Source of the DNA: JAOUEA01 sp040882605
GTDB taxonomy: Bacteria > Actinomycetota > UBA4738 > HRBIN12
Direction: 5' to 3'
Assembly (NCBI GenBank): GCA_040882605.1
Contig: JBBEAY010000010.1
Location: 1-44,024, forward strand
DNA length: 44,024 bases
Positions within the stretch are counted from its first letter, which is position 1. Every line of letters starts with the position of its first letter. Below are positions 1 to 7,538 of this stretch, piece by piece. The notes beneath the pieces are model-generated. The model did no database searches and was not told the origin of the DNA. It saw nothing but the letters and a program-made list of their open reading frames with translations. The position numbers and the translations under genes are program-made.

Positions 1-162
1 TCGCCTCACTGCGGCCCTCAATCGAGTGATGGCGGGACCGTAGAGCGCGGCATCAGGTGCTCACATCGGGCGATGGTCGCGAGCTTCCGTCCGTTGGGAG
101 TCACCCGCTTGGCGCGGGGGAGAACCCCTATCGGCTGACGGTGGCGGTGATGAGGTGATGCG
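1..162. other. Intergenic region at left edge, downstream of menD
   Basis: No convincing gene is seen here. It lies 3' of menD, which reads leftwards. A short inverted repeat (CCCGC/GCGGG at 104-108 and 114-118) could be a weak menD terminator, but there is no T-run after it on the minus strand. The neighbour to the left lies outside the window. Confidence 0.4.
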
Positions 163-1971
163 CTACCGAGCGTGGTCGAGCGCTGCGGAGATCGCTTCCC
201 GCATCTCGGCGCGCAGCGCGAGCACGCGCTCGGGATTGACCGCCACCTCGATGATCTGCAGAGCCCCCTTCGACGCGGCGGCCAAGGCCGGCTCGAGCTC
301 TGCCGCGCGCTCGACCAAGGTGTGTCCTACCCCGGCTGCTCGTGACAACGCTCCGATGTCGGCCTCGTGGGGAGTCACGAAGAGGTTTCGGTGCTCGGGC
401 AGCTCCCGCTGGGGGAGCAAGGAGAAGAGCTCGCCGCCGCCGTTGCGCACGACCACGACGGTGAGGTCGATGCCTCGCCGGGCGTTCCAGGCGACGGCGC
501 CCAGGTCGTGCAGGAACGAGAGGTCGCCGATCAGCGCCACGACGGGCTGGTTCTCGGACCTCTCGGCGGGACCGCTGCGCGGTCCGCTCGCCGCTACCCC
601 GAGCGCGGTCGAGACGAGCCCGTCGATGCCGCTCGCGCCTCGATTGCCGAGCACTCGCAGCCCGCCCCGTGGCGCCATCGCGAGGTCGAGATCGCGGATC
701 GGGGTGGAGTTGCCCACGAACAGCGTGCCGCCGTCGGGGATCCACGCCGCCACGTCACGGGCGATGCGCGGCTCGAACGGCTCGTCGATGCCGTCGAGGA
801 AGCTGTCGAGCGCCGCGCGAGCGCGGTCGGCGGCACCGCGCCAGGCATCGGTCCAGTCGGTGGCCGCCGGGTGCAGGCGGCGGTTCATCAGGTCCGCAGC
901 CTGCTCGGGGGGAGGGAGCGCCCCGACGTAGGTGATCGCGCCGTGCTGGTCGATCGGACGACTGGCGAGGGCGCGCCCGAGGGCATCGGCGTCGACGGCC
1001 AGGCGCCAGCTCGCCTGGCGTTCGGGGTCGGCGTCGAGGTGCCATCGGTCGGCAACCACGAGCCGCTCCGCGGAAGCCACGAACGCTTGGGTCGCGCGGC
1101 TCGTGGGCGCGGCTCCGAGCTGGATCACGACTTCCGGCGTGTGCTGCTCGATCCAGGCCGTGTCGCCGATCAGCAGCTGGCCGGCGGCCAGTGATATGCC
1201 GGGCAGGCGCGCGGTCGAGCCGGGCTCGGCGATCACCGGCCAGCCGAGCGTCTGTGACCAGTAGTCCGCTTCGCCCGAGAGGCCGCCCGGCCAGCCGCCG
1301 ATCACCACGGCGCCGCGTGCGCCGGAGACCATCGCGGCGAGCCTGTCGGCTTCCTCTTCGGTGAGCTCGGCCTCTGGGCGCGTCGAAAGTTCGAGTCGCT
1401 CGCCCGTGGGAGCCGGCAGATCCACGGCGGACGACGGGCTGAGCGGTTCCTCGAAGGGGCAGTTCACGTGCACCGGGCCGACGGGGTCCGACCGGGTGGC
1501 TTCGAGGGCTTCGCGGGCGGCCTGGCGCCACCACGCGTCTTGGCCGGTTGTTTCCGGCACCGGAAGGTCGAGCGCCCCGCGCACGTACGAGCCGTAGAGG
1601 CCGACCTGATCGATCGTCTGGTTCGCGCCGGTGCCCCGCAGACGAGGGGGCCGGTCGGCCGTGAGCACGACGAGCGGAACCCGCGACTGCGAGGCCTCCA
1701 CCACGGCCGGCAGGAACTCGGCGGCGGCGGTGCCGCTCGTACACGCGATCGCGACCGGGGTGCGCGTCGCGCGCGAGAGTCCGATCGCGAAGAACGCGCT
1801 CGAGCGCTCGTCCAGATGCACGTGCAGCTCGACGTCGGGATGGCGCGCCAGCGCGAGCGCGAGCGAGGTCGACCTCGAGCCGGGCGAGAGGCACGCGTGT
1901 CGGACCCCGCCGGCGACCAGCCCGTCGACCAGCGCCCAGGCGCATTCGAGGTTGAGCTCGGCGATGCCCAT
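163..1971 (-). CDS. menD: MenD, SEPHCHC synthase (menaquinone biosynthesis)
   Basis: Thiamine-diphosphate enzyme that joins 2-oxoglutarate (with decarboxylation) to isochorismate, the first committed step of the classical menaquinone pathway; cytosolic. The 602-residue product has the MenD N-terminal motif SPGSRS (about residues 29-34) and the LDERS motif whose Glu55 should activate ThDP. Near residue 481 GDLSFLHD followed by an NGGG segment forms the ThDP/Mg site. The frame is open upstream to 2364, but that part overlaps menA and is low-complexity Arg-rich. ATG at 1971 is preferred because it shares one base with the menA stop (TGATG), giving translational coupling, and because MGIAELN is a normal MenD start. 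Last gene of menB-menA-menD. Length is usual for the family. Confidence 0.95.
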   Translation of the reverse strand: MGIAELNLECAWALVDGLVAGGVRHACLSPGSRSTSLALALARHPDVELHVHLDERSSAFFAIGLSRATRTPVAIACTSGTAAAEFLPAVVEASQSRVPLVVLTADRPPRLRGTGANQTIDQVGLYGSYVRGALDLPVPETTGQDAWWRQAAREALEATRSDPVGPVHVNCPFEEPLSPSSAVDLPAPTGERLELSTRPEAELTEEEADRLAAMVSGARGAVVIGGWPGGLSGEADYWSQTLGWPVIAEPGSTARLPGISLAAGQLLIGDTAWIEQHTPEVVIQLGAAPTSRATQAFVASAERLVVADRWHLDADPERQASWRLAVDADALGRALASRPIDQHGAITYVGALPPPEQAADLMNRRLHPAATDWTDAWRGAADRARAALDSFLDGIDEPFEPRIARDVAAWIPDGGTLFVGNSTPIRDLDLAMAPRGGLRVLGNRGASGIDGLVSTALGVAASGPRSGPAERSENQPVVALIGDLSFLHDLGAVAWNARRGIDLTVVVVRNGGGELFSLLPQRELPEHRNLFVTPHEADIGALSRAAGVGHTLVERAAELEPALAAASKGALQIIEVAVNPERVLALRAEMREAISAALDHAR

Positions 1972-2927
1972 CACGCGGCGTGGGCGAGCACGAGGCCGAG
2001 CGCCATGAGCAGGCCGCACGCGGCATGGGTCGCGGCGGTGCCCGTGAGCACCGGGATCAGGTCGCGCCCGGTCGCTGACCCGACGGCTTCCATGGGGCGG
2101 ATCGCGAGCACCCACGCGCCGAGACCGAACAGCCCCCACTGCGGAAGCCCCGCGCCTTCGAAGGCGATGTCGACGATCACGCCGAGGGCGATCGTGGCGA
2201 ACGCGACGACGACCGTCACTCGGTACAGACGACGCGTCGCGCGGTCGCCGAGTCGCACCGCGAGCGTCCGCTTGCCGCTCGCCTCGTCGGTCGCGATGTC
2301 GCGAAGGTTGTTGGCCACGAGGATCGCGACGGCCAGGAAGCCGAGCGTCGCGCCGCCCCACCACGCCGGGGCGGGCACGGTCTCGACCATCACGAACGCG
2401 GTGCCGGCCGTGGCCATCAGCCCGAAGAAGACGAAGACCATCAGCTCACCGAGTCCGAGGCCCGCGTAGGGTCGCGGGCCGCCGCTATAGAGGACTGCGG
2501 CCACGAGCGCGAGCGCGCCGACGAACAGGATCAGCACCGGCTCGGTGGCGAGCGCCAGGGCGAGCCCGGCGACCGCGGCAGCGCCGAGGGCGATCAGCGC
2601 GGCCGTGAGCACGGCGCGCGGCGAGGCGGCGCCGCTGGCGGTCAGCCGAGGCGGCCCGAGGCGCTCGCGCGTGTCGACCCCACGCGAGCCGTCGAAGTAG
2701 TCGTTGGCGTAGTTCACGCCGACCTGGAGTCCTGCTCCGACGATGAGCGCGGCTGCGAAGCGCCACCAGACGATCTCGTCGGCAGTGGCGGTGCCGAGCA
2801 CCACCGGTACGAGGCCCGCGCCGAGGGTGCGAGGCCGAGCGCCGCGCCACCAATCGCCGAGCGAGGTGCGGGTGCCCCCTGGAGTCAGACCCGGACCATA
2901 GGTCGAGGAGCGGGGCGGCTCGGTCAC
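1971..2927 (-). CDS. menA: MenA, 1,4-dihydroxy-2-naphthoate polyprenyltransferase
   Basis: Integral membrane UbiA-family prenyltransferase that attaches the polyprenyl chain to 1,4-dihydroxy-2-naphthoate, giving demethylmenaquinone. The 318-residue protein is strongly hydrophobic, with about eight or nine membrane segments. The first Asp-rich prenyl-diphosphate motif is NDYFD (residues 75-79) followed by Asp85, and the second is NNLRDIATDEASGKRT. The start overlaps the end of menB by 4 bp (ATGA) and the stop overlaps the menD start, so the three genes are surely co-transcribed. MenA rather than another UbiA member is supported both by the motif spacing and by its neighbours MenB and MenD. Confidence 0.95.
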   Translation of the reverse strand: MTEPPRSSTYGPGLTPGGTRTSLGDWWRGARPRTLGAGLVPVVLGTATADEIVWWRFAAALIVGAGLQVGVNYANDYFDGSRGVDTRERLGPPRLTASGAASPRAVLTAALIALGAAAVAGLALALATEPVLILFVGALALVAAVLYSGGPRPYAGLGLGELMVFVFFGLMATAGTAFVMVETVPAPAWWGGATLGFLAVAILVANNLRDIATDEASGKRTLAVRLGDRATRRLYRVTVVVAFATIALGVIVDIAFEGAGLPQWGLFGLGAWVLAIRPMEAVGSATGRDLIPVLTGTAATHAACGLLMALGLVLAHAA

Positions 2928-3781
2928 GGGCGTTTGGGGAACCGCGAGAAGTCGGGCGCGCGCTTCTGTTGGAAGGCGTCGCGACCTTCCTGCGCTTCTT
3001 CACTCATGTAATAAAGGAGTGTGGCGTCGCCGGCGAGCTGCTGCACGCCCGCCAGGCCGTCGGTGCCGGCGTTGGATCCGGCCTTCAGCAGGCGGAGTGC
3101 GAGCGGCGAGTAGGCGAGCATCTCGCGGCACCACTCAACGGTGGTGCGCTCGAGCTCTTCGAGCGGCACGACCGCGTTCACGAGCCCCCAGTCGAGCGCG
3201 GTCGCAGCGTCGTACTGGCGGCAGAGGAACCAGACTTCCTTGGCGCGCTTCTCGCCGATCTGGCGGGCGAGCAGGTTGATGCCGTAGCCGCCATCGAACG
3301 ACCCCACGCGAGGGCCGGTCTGGCCGAAGCGCGCGTTGTCGGCGGCGATGGTGAGGTCGCAGCAGAGGTGCAGCACGTGGCCGCCGCCGATCGCGTAGCC
3401 CGCCACCATCGCGATCACGGGCTTCGGCATGCGACGGATCTGGATCTGCAGGTCCAACACGTTGAGGCGGCCGACGCCCTGCTCGTCGACGTAGCCGTCA
3501 TCGCCTCGGATCTTCTGGTCACCACCGGAGCAGAACGCGAGCGACCCCTGCCCCGTGAGCACGACGACGCCGATCGACGCGTCGTCGCGCGCGCGGTCGA
3601 ACGCCCTGATCAGCTCGGTCGTCGTCGCCGGGCGGAAGGCGTTGCGCACCTCAGGGCGGTCGATCGTGATCTTCGCGATGCCCTCGGCCGTCTCGTAGCG
3701 GATGTCGCGCCACTCGCCGTCGCTAGCCCACTCGGCGGCCGGCGCGACCGTTCGTTCGGGTTCGTGGGTGGCGTCACTCAT
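2924..3781 (-). CDS. menB: MenB, 1,4-dihydroxy-2-naphthoyl-CoA synthase
   Basis: Crotonase-fold enzyme that closes the ring of o-succinylbenzoyl-CoA to 1,4-dihydroxy-2-naphthoyl-CoA. The 285-residue sequence carries SGGDQK (about 85-90), which distinguishes MenB from ordinary enoyl-CoA hydratases, then the oxyanion-hole segment GYAIGGGH, GQTGPRVGSFDGGYG, and the conserved KRAKEVWFLCRQYDA segment. It is the first gene of menB-menA-menD. There is no Shine-Dalgarno; instead TAGCCT lies 9 nt upstream of the ATG, suggesting a leaderless transcript. A short variable N-terminal extension (residues 1-25) precedes the fold. Confidence 0.96.
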   Translation of the reverse strand: MSDATHEPERTVAPAAEWASDGEWRDIRYETAEGIAKITIDRPEVRNAFRPATTTELIRAFDRARDDASIGVVVLTGQGSLAFCSGGDQKIRGDDGYVDEQGVGRLNVLDLQIQIRRMPKPVIAMVAGYAIGGGHVLHLCCDLTIAADNARFGQTGPRVGSFDGGYGINLLARQIGEKRAKEVWFLCRQYDAATALDWGLVNAVVPLEELERTTVEWCREMLAYSPLALRLLKAGSNAGTDGLAGVQQLAGDATLLYYMSEEAQEGRDAFQQKRAPDFSRFPKRP

Positions 3782-3790
3782 CTGACCGTG

Positions 3791-3796
3791 AGGCTA
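3791..3796 (-). promoter_or_regulatory. Putative -10 element of menBAD (leaderless)
   Basis: TAGCCT on the minus strand ends 9 nt before the menB ATG. Transcription 6-9 nt downstream of it would start at or just before the start codon. No clear -35 box is seen. It faces away from the -10 of the divergent phosphatase gene. Confidence 0.55.
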
Positions 3797-3818
3797 TCGG
3801 ACCGGACGCGCGTGGTGC

Positions 3819-3824
3819 TAGGTT
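3819..3824 (+). promoter_or_regulatory. Putative -10 element of the EEP phosphatase gene (leaderless)
   Basis: TAGGTT lies 6 nt before the GTG start at 3831, with no Shine-Dalgarno between. Only 22 bp separate it from the menB -10 on the other strand, so the two promoters must share their upstream space. Confidence 0.55.
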
Positions 3825-3830
3825 CCGAGC

Positions 3831-5372
3831 GTGCCTGTGAAGCGACGCTTCCGGTGGCCGACGACCGTCGTTCTCGCGACCGCGCTCACCCTGCCGACGA
3901 CCGTCCCGCCCGTCCCCGCACTTGCGGGGGTCGTCGTGCCCTCCAGCATCAGCATCATGACGTTCAACATCGAGTACGGCGGCACGGTCGTCGACCTCGA
4001 GAAGATCCTCACGGCGATTCGTCGCGCCGACGCCGACGTCGTGGCGTTCAACGAGTCCTACGGCAAGGTCGCGCGGCTCGGGCGCCTCACCGGCTACGAC
4101 TACGTGAGCCGCCGCCTCGACATCGTCTCGCGCTATCCGATCGTCGACGCGCCCGGGTCCGGCGGACGCTACGTGTTCGTGCAGCTCGCGCCCGGCAACG
4201 TCGTCGCGGTCAGCAACCTGCACCTGGCCTCGAGCGACTACGGACCTCGTCGGCTGCTCGACGGCTGGAGCAAGCAGAAGGTGCTCCGCACCGAGCGCGC
4301 GGTGCGAGTTCCCGACCTGCGACCGTTCATGCGGGCCACCGCAGGACTCGCCGGCGCGGGCATCCCGACGTTCGTGGTGGGCGACTTCAACTCGCCCTCG
4401 CACGAGGATTGGACACAAGCCGCGGTCGGACTCCGGCCGCAGGTGCGCTTCCCGGTCGTGTGGCCCGTCACGAAGCTCATGTCTCGCAAGGGCTTCACGG
4501 ACTCGTGGCGGGTCGTGCACCCGGACCCCGTGGCCGACGAGGGACTCACGTGGCCGGCAGGGCGTCCACATTCCGAGACCAGTTGGAACCCTCGCCGCGA
4601 CTCCCCGCAGGACCGTATCGACCAGATCTGGTCGGCTGGCCCCGCGACCGCGACTTCGAGCGAGCTCGTCGGCGAACGAGGCGGCCCCGAGGTCGGGATC
4701 TCGGTCGAGCCTTGGGGATCGGACCACCGAGCAGTGATCTCGACGTTCGACGTCACCCCGGGAACGCCTGGGGTCATGGTGTCGCCGGCGCCGCTGCTGG
4801 TCGAGATCGGCCGCCCGCTCGACGTGACCTACCACGCGCCGGGAGGGGCCGGGGAACGGGTGCGCATCGTGCCCTCGGGCGGGAACCCGGTGACCGACGT
4901 GATCGACTCGCAGGGCACCCCGCCGGGCGCCCTGGTCGACGGCGTGGTGACGTTCCCGACGGGTGCGCTCGCCCCCGGCGCCTACGACGTCGCCCTGGTC
5001 GACGGCGCCGACGCCGAGCTCGCTCGTACTCCTTTCTGGGTGCGCGGGGTCGACGCGCCACCTTCGCTCGGCTCGGTGTGGCGCTTCGACGTGGGTGAGC
5101 CGATCGAGATCTCGTTCACCCAAGCGCCCGCGAACCGCTTCGACTGGATCGGGCTCTACGAGCGCGGGGGCGACCCGCTCGTCGACTACTACATCGCCTA
5201 CCGCTACACACGCGCGGCCGTCGAGGGTACGGTGACCTTCGACGAGCGGGAGTACGGTCCGTGGCCGCTCCCGCCCGGGCGCTACACCGCCTATTACCTG
5301 CTCACCGACGTCTACCGCGAGATCGCCTCGGTCGACTTCCTCGTGAGGGACCGGCGCATACCGCCGGGATAG
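3831..5372 (+). CDS. Secreted endonuclease/exonuclease/phosphatase (EEP) family protein with C-terminal beta-sandwich domains
   Basis: Probable exported Mg-dependent phosphodiesterase or phosphomonoesterase. A basic start and hydrophobic core ending in an Ala-rich stretch near residue 32 look like a Sec signal peptide. The catalytic EEP domain spans about residues 40-310. It contains MTFNIE (Asn46), AFNES (Glu75), SNLHL, VGDFN (about 183-187), DRIDQIW and the terminal GSDH (about 296-300), so the active-site set looks complete. Residues about 315-510 form two beta-rich repeats; the second has DWIGLY (from 438) and resembles SKICH/Ig-like modules. The substrate cannot be named: DNA, sphingomyelin and inositol phosphates are all possible for this fold. 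The gene sits between divergent men genes, probably without functional link. GTG start chosen from the TAGGTT placement. Confidence 0.85.
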   Translation: MPVKRRFRWPTTVVLATALTLPTTVPPVPALAGVVVPSSISIMTFNIEYGGTVVDLEKILTAIRRADADVVAFNESYGKVARLGRLTGYDYVSRRLDIVSRYPIVDAPGSGGRYVFVQLAPGNVVAVSNLHLASSDYGPRRLLDGWSKQKVLRTERAVRVPDLRPFMRATAGLAGAGIPTFVVGDFNSPSHEDWTQAAVGLRPQVRFPVVWPVTKLMSRKGFTDSWRVVHPDPVADEGLTWPAGRPHSETSWNPRRDSPQDRIDQIWSAGPATATSSELVGERGGPEVGISVEPWGSDHRAVISTFDVTPGTPGVMVSPAPLLVEIGRPLDVTYHAPGGAGERVRIVPSGGNPVTDVIDSQGTPPGALVDGVVTFPTGALAPGAYDVALVDGADAELARTPFWVRGVDAPPSLGSVWRFDVGEPIEISFTQAPANRFDWIGLYERGGDPLVDYYIAYRYTRAAVEGTVTFDEREYGPWPLPPGRYTAYYLLTDVYREIASVDFLVRDRRIPPG

Positions 5373-5377
5373 CGCCG

Positions 5378-5383
5378 TAGTCT
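5378..5383 (+). promoter_or_regulatory. Putative -10 element of menE (leaderless)
   Basis: TAGTCT is followed by 8 nt and the menE ATG at 5392. It lies just after the stop of the preceding gene, so menE probably has its own promoter and a leaderless transcript. Confidence 0.5.
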
Positions 5384-5391
5384 CACCGAGC

Positions 5392-6624
5392 ATGGATCCC
5401 GGGCCTAAGGATTCGCTCGCGGTCGCGCCCGGTGAGCTGCTCGCGGTCGCCGTGCCGCCAGGCCCGGCCTGGGTGCCGCTGCTGCACCGGCTCTGGTCCG
5501 AGCGCATCGCGTTCATGCCGCTCGACGAACGCCTCCCCGAGTCGGAACGCCGTCGCCTGCTCGACCTCGCACGTCCGGCCGCCGTGCTCGGCGCGGGCGG
5601 CGGTTCCACCGTGTACGCGGGCGCCGAGCCCGTTGACCACGAGGTGGCCATCGTGATGGCGACGTCGGGCACGGGCGGTGCTCCCAGGCTGGTGGAGCTC
5701 GCGCGCGATGCGGTGATCGCCGCGGTCGTCGGCTCTCGCGCGGCGCTCGCGGCAGCCGGTCACGACGTGAGCCGGCGGTTCGCGAGCTGCCTCACTCCCG
5801 CGCACATCGGCGGTCTGCTCACGCTCGTGCGAAGTGAGATCGACCAGGTGCCCGTGGTGGTGCACGAGCGGTTCGACGCCACCCGGCTCGTTCGCGAGTC
5901 GCAGTCTGGGTCGACGGTCTCGCTCGTGCCTACCATGGTCGCCCGGCTCGTGCGCGAGGGGGCCGACCTCGGCCGGTTCGGCGTGTTGCTCATAGGAGGC
6001 GGGCCGCTCGACCCAGGCCTGCGCGCCGCCGCCGAGGCGCTCGGCGCCACGATCGTCGAGACCTACGGCCTCACCGAGTCATGCGGGGGCGTGGTGTACG
6101 AGGGACAGCCGTTCCAGGGCACCGAGGTCAGGATCGGCGACGGGACCGGGAAGCCCAACGGTGAGGCCGGAGGCATCGAGCTGCGCGGACCGACCCTGAT
6201 GCAGGGTTACCGCGGTGACTCCGCAGCGACCGGCGCGGCGTTCGATGTGCGAGGGTGGTTTCGCACCGCCGACGCCGGATCGATCGACGACGAAGGCCGG
6301 CTGGCAGTGGCGGGGCGCCTCGACGACGCGATCCGCACCGGCGCCGAGACGGTCTGGCCTCTGGAGGTCGAGCGCGCGCTCGAGTCGCACCCGAAGGTGG
6401 CCGAGGTGGCGGTGGCCGGCCGGCCGCACCCCGAGTGGGGGCAGCAGGTCGTGGCGTTCGTCGTTCCCCGCTCGATCGACGAGGCGCCATCGGCGCAGGA
6501 GCTGCGTGACCATGCGAGCGAGCGCATCGCCCGGCACAAGGCGCCCAGCGAGGTCGTGCTCGTGCATCGGTTGCCGCGCACCCCGGCAGGCAAGCTCAGG
6601 CGCAGCGCCCTTCCCGAGCGATGA
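5392..6624 (+). CDS. menE: MenE, o-succinylbenzoate-CoA ligase
   Basis: ANL-superfamily adenylating enzyme that activates o-succinylbenzoate with ATP and CoA, providing the substrate of MenB. The 410-residue protein has the P-loop TSGTGGAPR (about 89-97; the usual final Lys is Arg), TYGLTES, GWFRTADAG with the hinge region GRLDDAIRTG, and the C-terminal catalytic Lys in PAGKLRR. It is shorter than typical acyl-CoA ligases, lacking part of the N-terminal subdomain, as is common for actinobacterial MenE. Assignment as MenE rather than another acyl-CoA ligase leans on the nearby menB, menA and menD. It is transcribed away from them with one unrelated gene between. Confidence 0.85.
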   Translation: MDPGPKDSLAVAPGELLAVAVPPGPAWVPLLHRLWSERIAFMPLDERLPESERRRLLDLARPAAVLGAGGGSTVYAGAEPVDHEVAIVMATSGTGGAPRLVELARDAVIAAVVGSRAALAAAGHDVSRRFASCLTPAHIGGLLTLVRSEIDQVPVVVHERFDATRLVRESQSGSTVSLVPTMVARLVREGADLGRFGVLLIGGGPLDPGLRAAAEALGATIVETYGLTESCGGVVYEGQPFQGTEVRIGDGTGKPNGEAGGIELRGPTLMQGYRGDSAATGAAFDVRGWFRTADAGSIDDEGRLAVAGRLDDAIRTGAETVWPLEVERALESHPKVAEVAVAGRPHPEWGQQVVAFVVPRSIDEAPSAQELRDHASERIARHKAPSEVVLVHRLPRTPAGKLRRSALPER

Positions 6625-6671
6625 GCGAGCGCTGAACGTCCACATGTCGGTGGCGCCGCCCGCACATGGAA

Positions 6672-6708
6672 AAGGGCCCGAGTCCGGGAGGGGTGGACTC
6701 GGGCCCTT
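6672..6708. terminator. Strong hairpin, probable bidirectional terminator
   Basis: A perfect 14-bp stem (6672-6685 with 6695-6708) encloses a 9-nt loop. Flanks are GGAAAAGGG on the left and CCCTTCGC on the right, giving a short T-run (TCC) on the minus side. It lies between the convergent menE and response-regulator genes. Confidence 0.75.
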
Positions 6709-6717
6709 CGCTCGTTG

Positions 6718-6747
6718 GGAGAGCCACCGAGGGGGTGGTGGCTCTCC
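6718..6747. terminator. Second hairpin in tandem
   Basis: A perfect 11-bp stem (6718-6728 with 6737-6747) with an 8-nt loop follows 9 nt after the previous hairpin. Neither side has a long T-run. It probably backs up the first hairpin in ending transcription from either side. Confidence 0.55.
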
Positions 6748-6863
6748 GTGTCTGCCCTAATCATCGGCCGGCGAGCCCGCTGCTTCATGCTCACGCAGCG
6801 GTAATCTTGCGTACCGAGGTTCGGGTAGGAGACCGCGCCTCGATGGCGGGCACGGATAGCGCC

Positions 6864-7538
6864 TCAGACGGTGATCGCGCCATGCTTCACGGCGAACGCC
6901 ACGGCCTCGAGCTTCGAGTGCACCCGAAGTTTGCCGAGGATGTTACGTACGTGGGTCTGCACGGTCTGCGGGCTGATGAACAGCTTGGCCGCGATGTCGT
7001 CGTTGCGCATACCCTCGGCGAGCAGCTGCAGGATCTCTCGCTCGCGGTCGGTGAGGTCGTCGAGCAGCATCGTGGCTTCCCGAAGGATCTGGCGTTCGCG
7101 CGCGACCTGGGCGAGCAGTCGCGTGAGCGTGGCCGGGTCGATCAGCACCTCACCGTCGGCGGCGGCCTTGGCAGCCGAGAGCAGCTCCTGCGCCGCCTCG
7201 TCCTTGCCGAGGAAGCCCGACGCGCCGGCCTCCACAGCCTCGACCAGCAGCCGGTCGTCATCGTGCGCGGTCATGATCACGACCTTCGTGCTGGGCGAGA
7301 CTTCCTTGATCTTGCGGGTCGCGTCGATGCCGCTCAGCCCGCCGCCCTTGAAGACGATGTCCATCAAGACGACGTCGGGAAGCATCTCGCTGCAGACCTC
7401 GATCGCGGTCTCGGCGTCGTGCACGGGGTCGGCGACGAGCTCGAGACTATCGTCGAGACCGACCACGGTCGCGAGCGCGTCGGTGAGGATCTTGTGATCG
7501 TCGCAGATCAACAGCGTGACCGTGTTGCGCTCACCCAC
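6864..7538 (-). CDS. NarL/FixJ-family response regulator
   Basis: Cytosolic DNA-binding regulator of 224 residues. The receiver domain (about 8-125) has the acidic pair Asp13-Asp14, the phospho-acceptor Asp60 (VLMDI), Thr90 and Lys112. A LuxR-type helix-turn-helix follows at about 157-218 (LTDREREILQLLAEG, then SPQTVQTHVRNILGKL). The start overlaps the end of the upstream kinase gene by 8 bp, so the two form an operon and a cognate pair. The receiver contains a small insertion after Asp60 (FKGGGLSG), seen in some members of the family. Target genes are unknown. Confidence 0.9.
   Translation of the reverse strand: MGERNTVTLLICDDHKILTDALATVVGLDDSLELVADPVHDAETAIEVCSEMLPDVVLMDIVFKGGGLSGIDATRKIKEVSPSTKVVIMTAHDDDRLLVEAVEAGASGFLGKDEAAQELLSAAKAAADGEVLIDPATLTRLLAQVARERQILREATMLLDDLTDREREILQLLAEGMRNDDIAAKLFISPQTVQTHVRNILGKLRVHSKLEAVAFAVKHGAITV

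Noticed and set aside
1972..2364. N-terminal extension of MenD in the same frame
   Set aside because: It overlaps menA, is Arg-rich without motif, and the internal ATG shares a base with the menA stop.
3774..5672. Open frame of over 600 codons antisense to the EEP gene
   Set aside because: The plus-strand frame has signal peptide and full catalytic motifs; the antisense frame has none.
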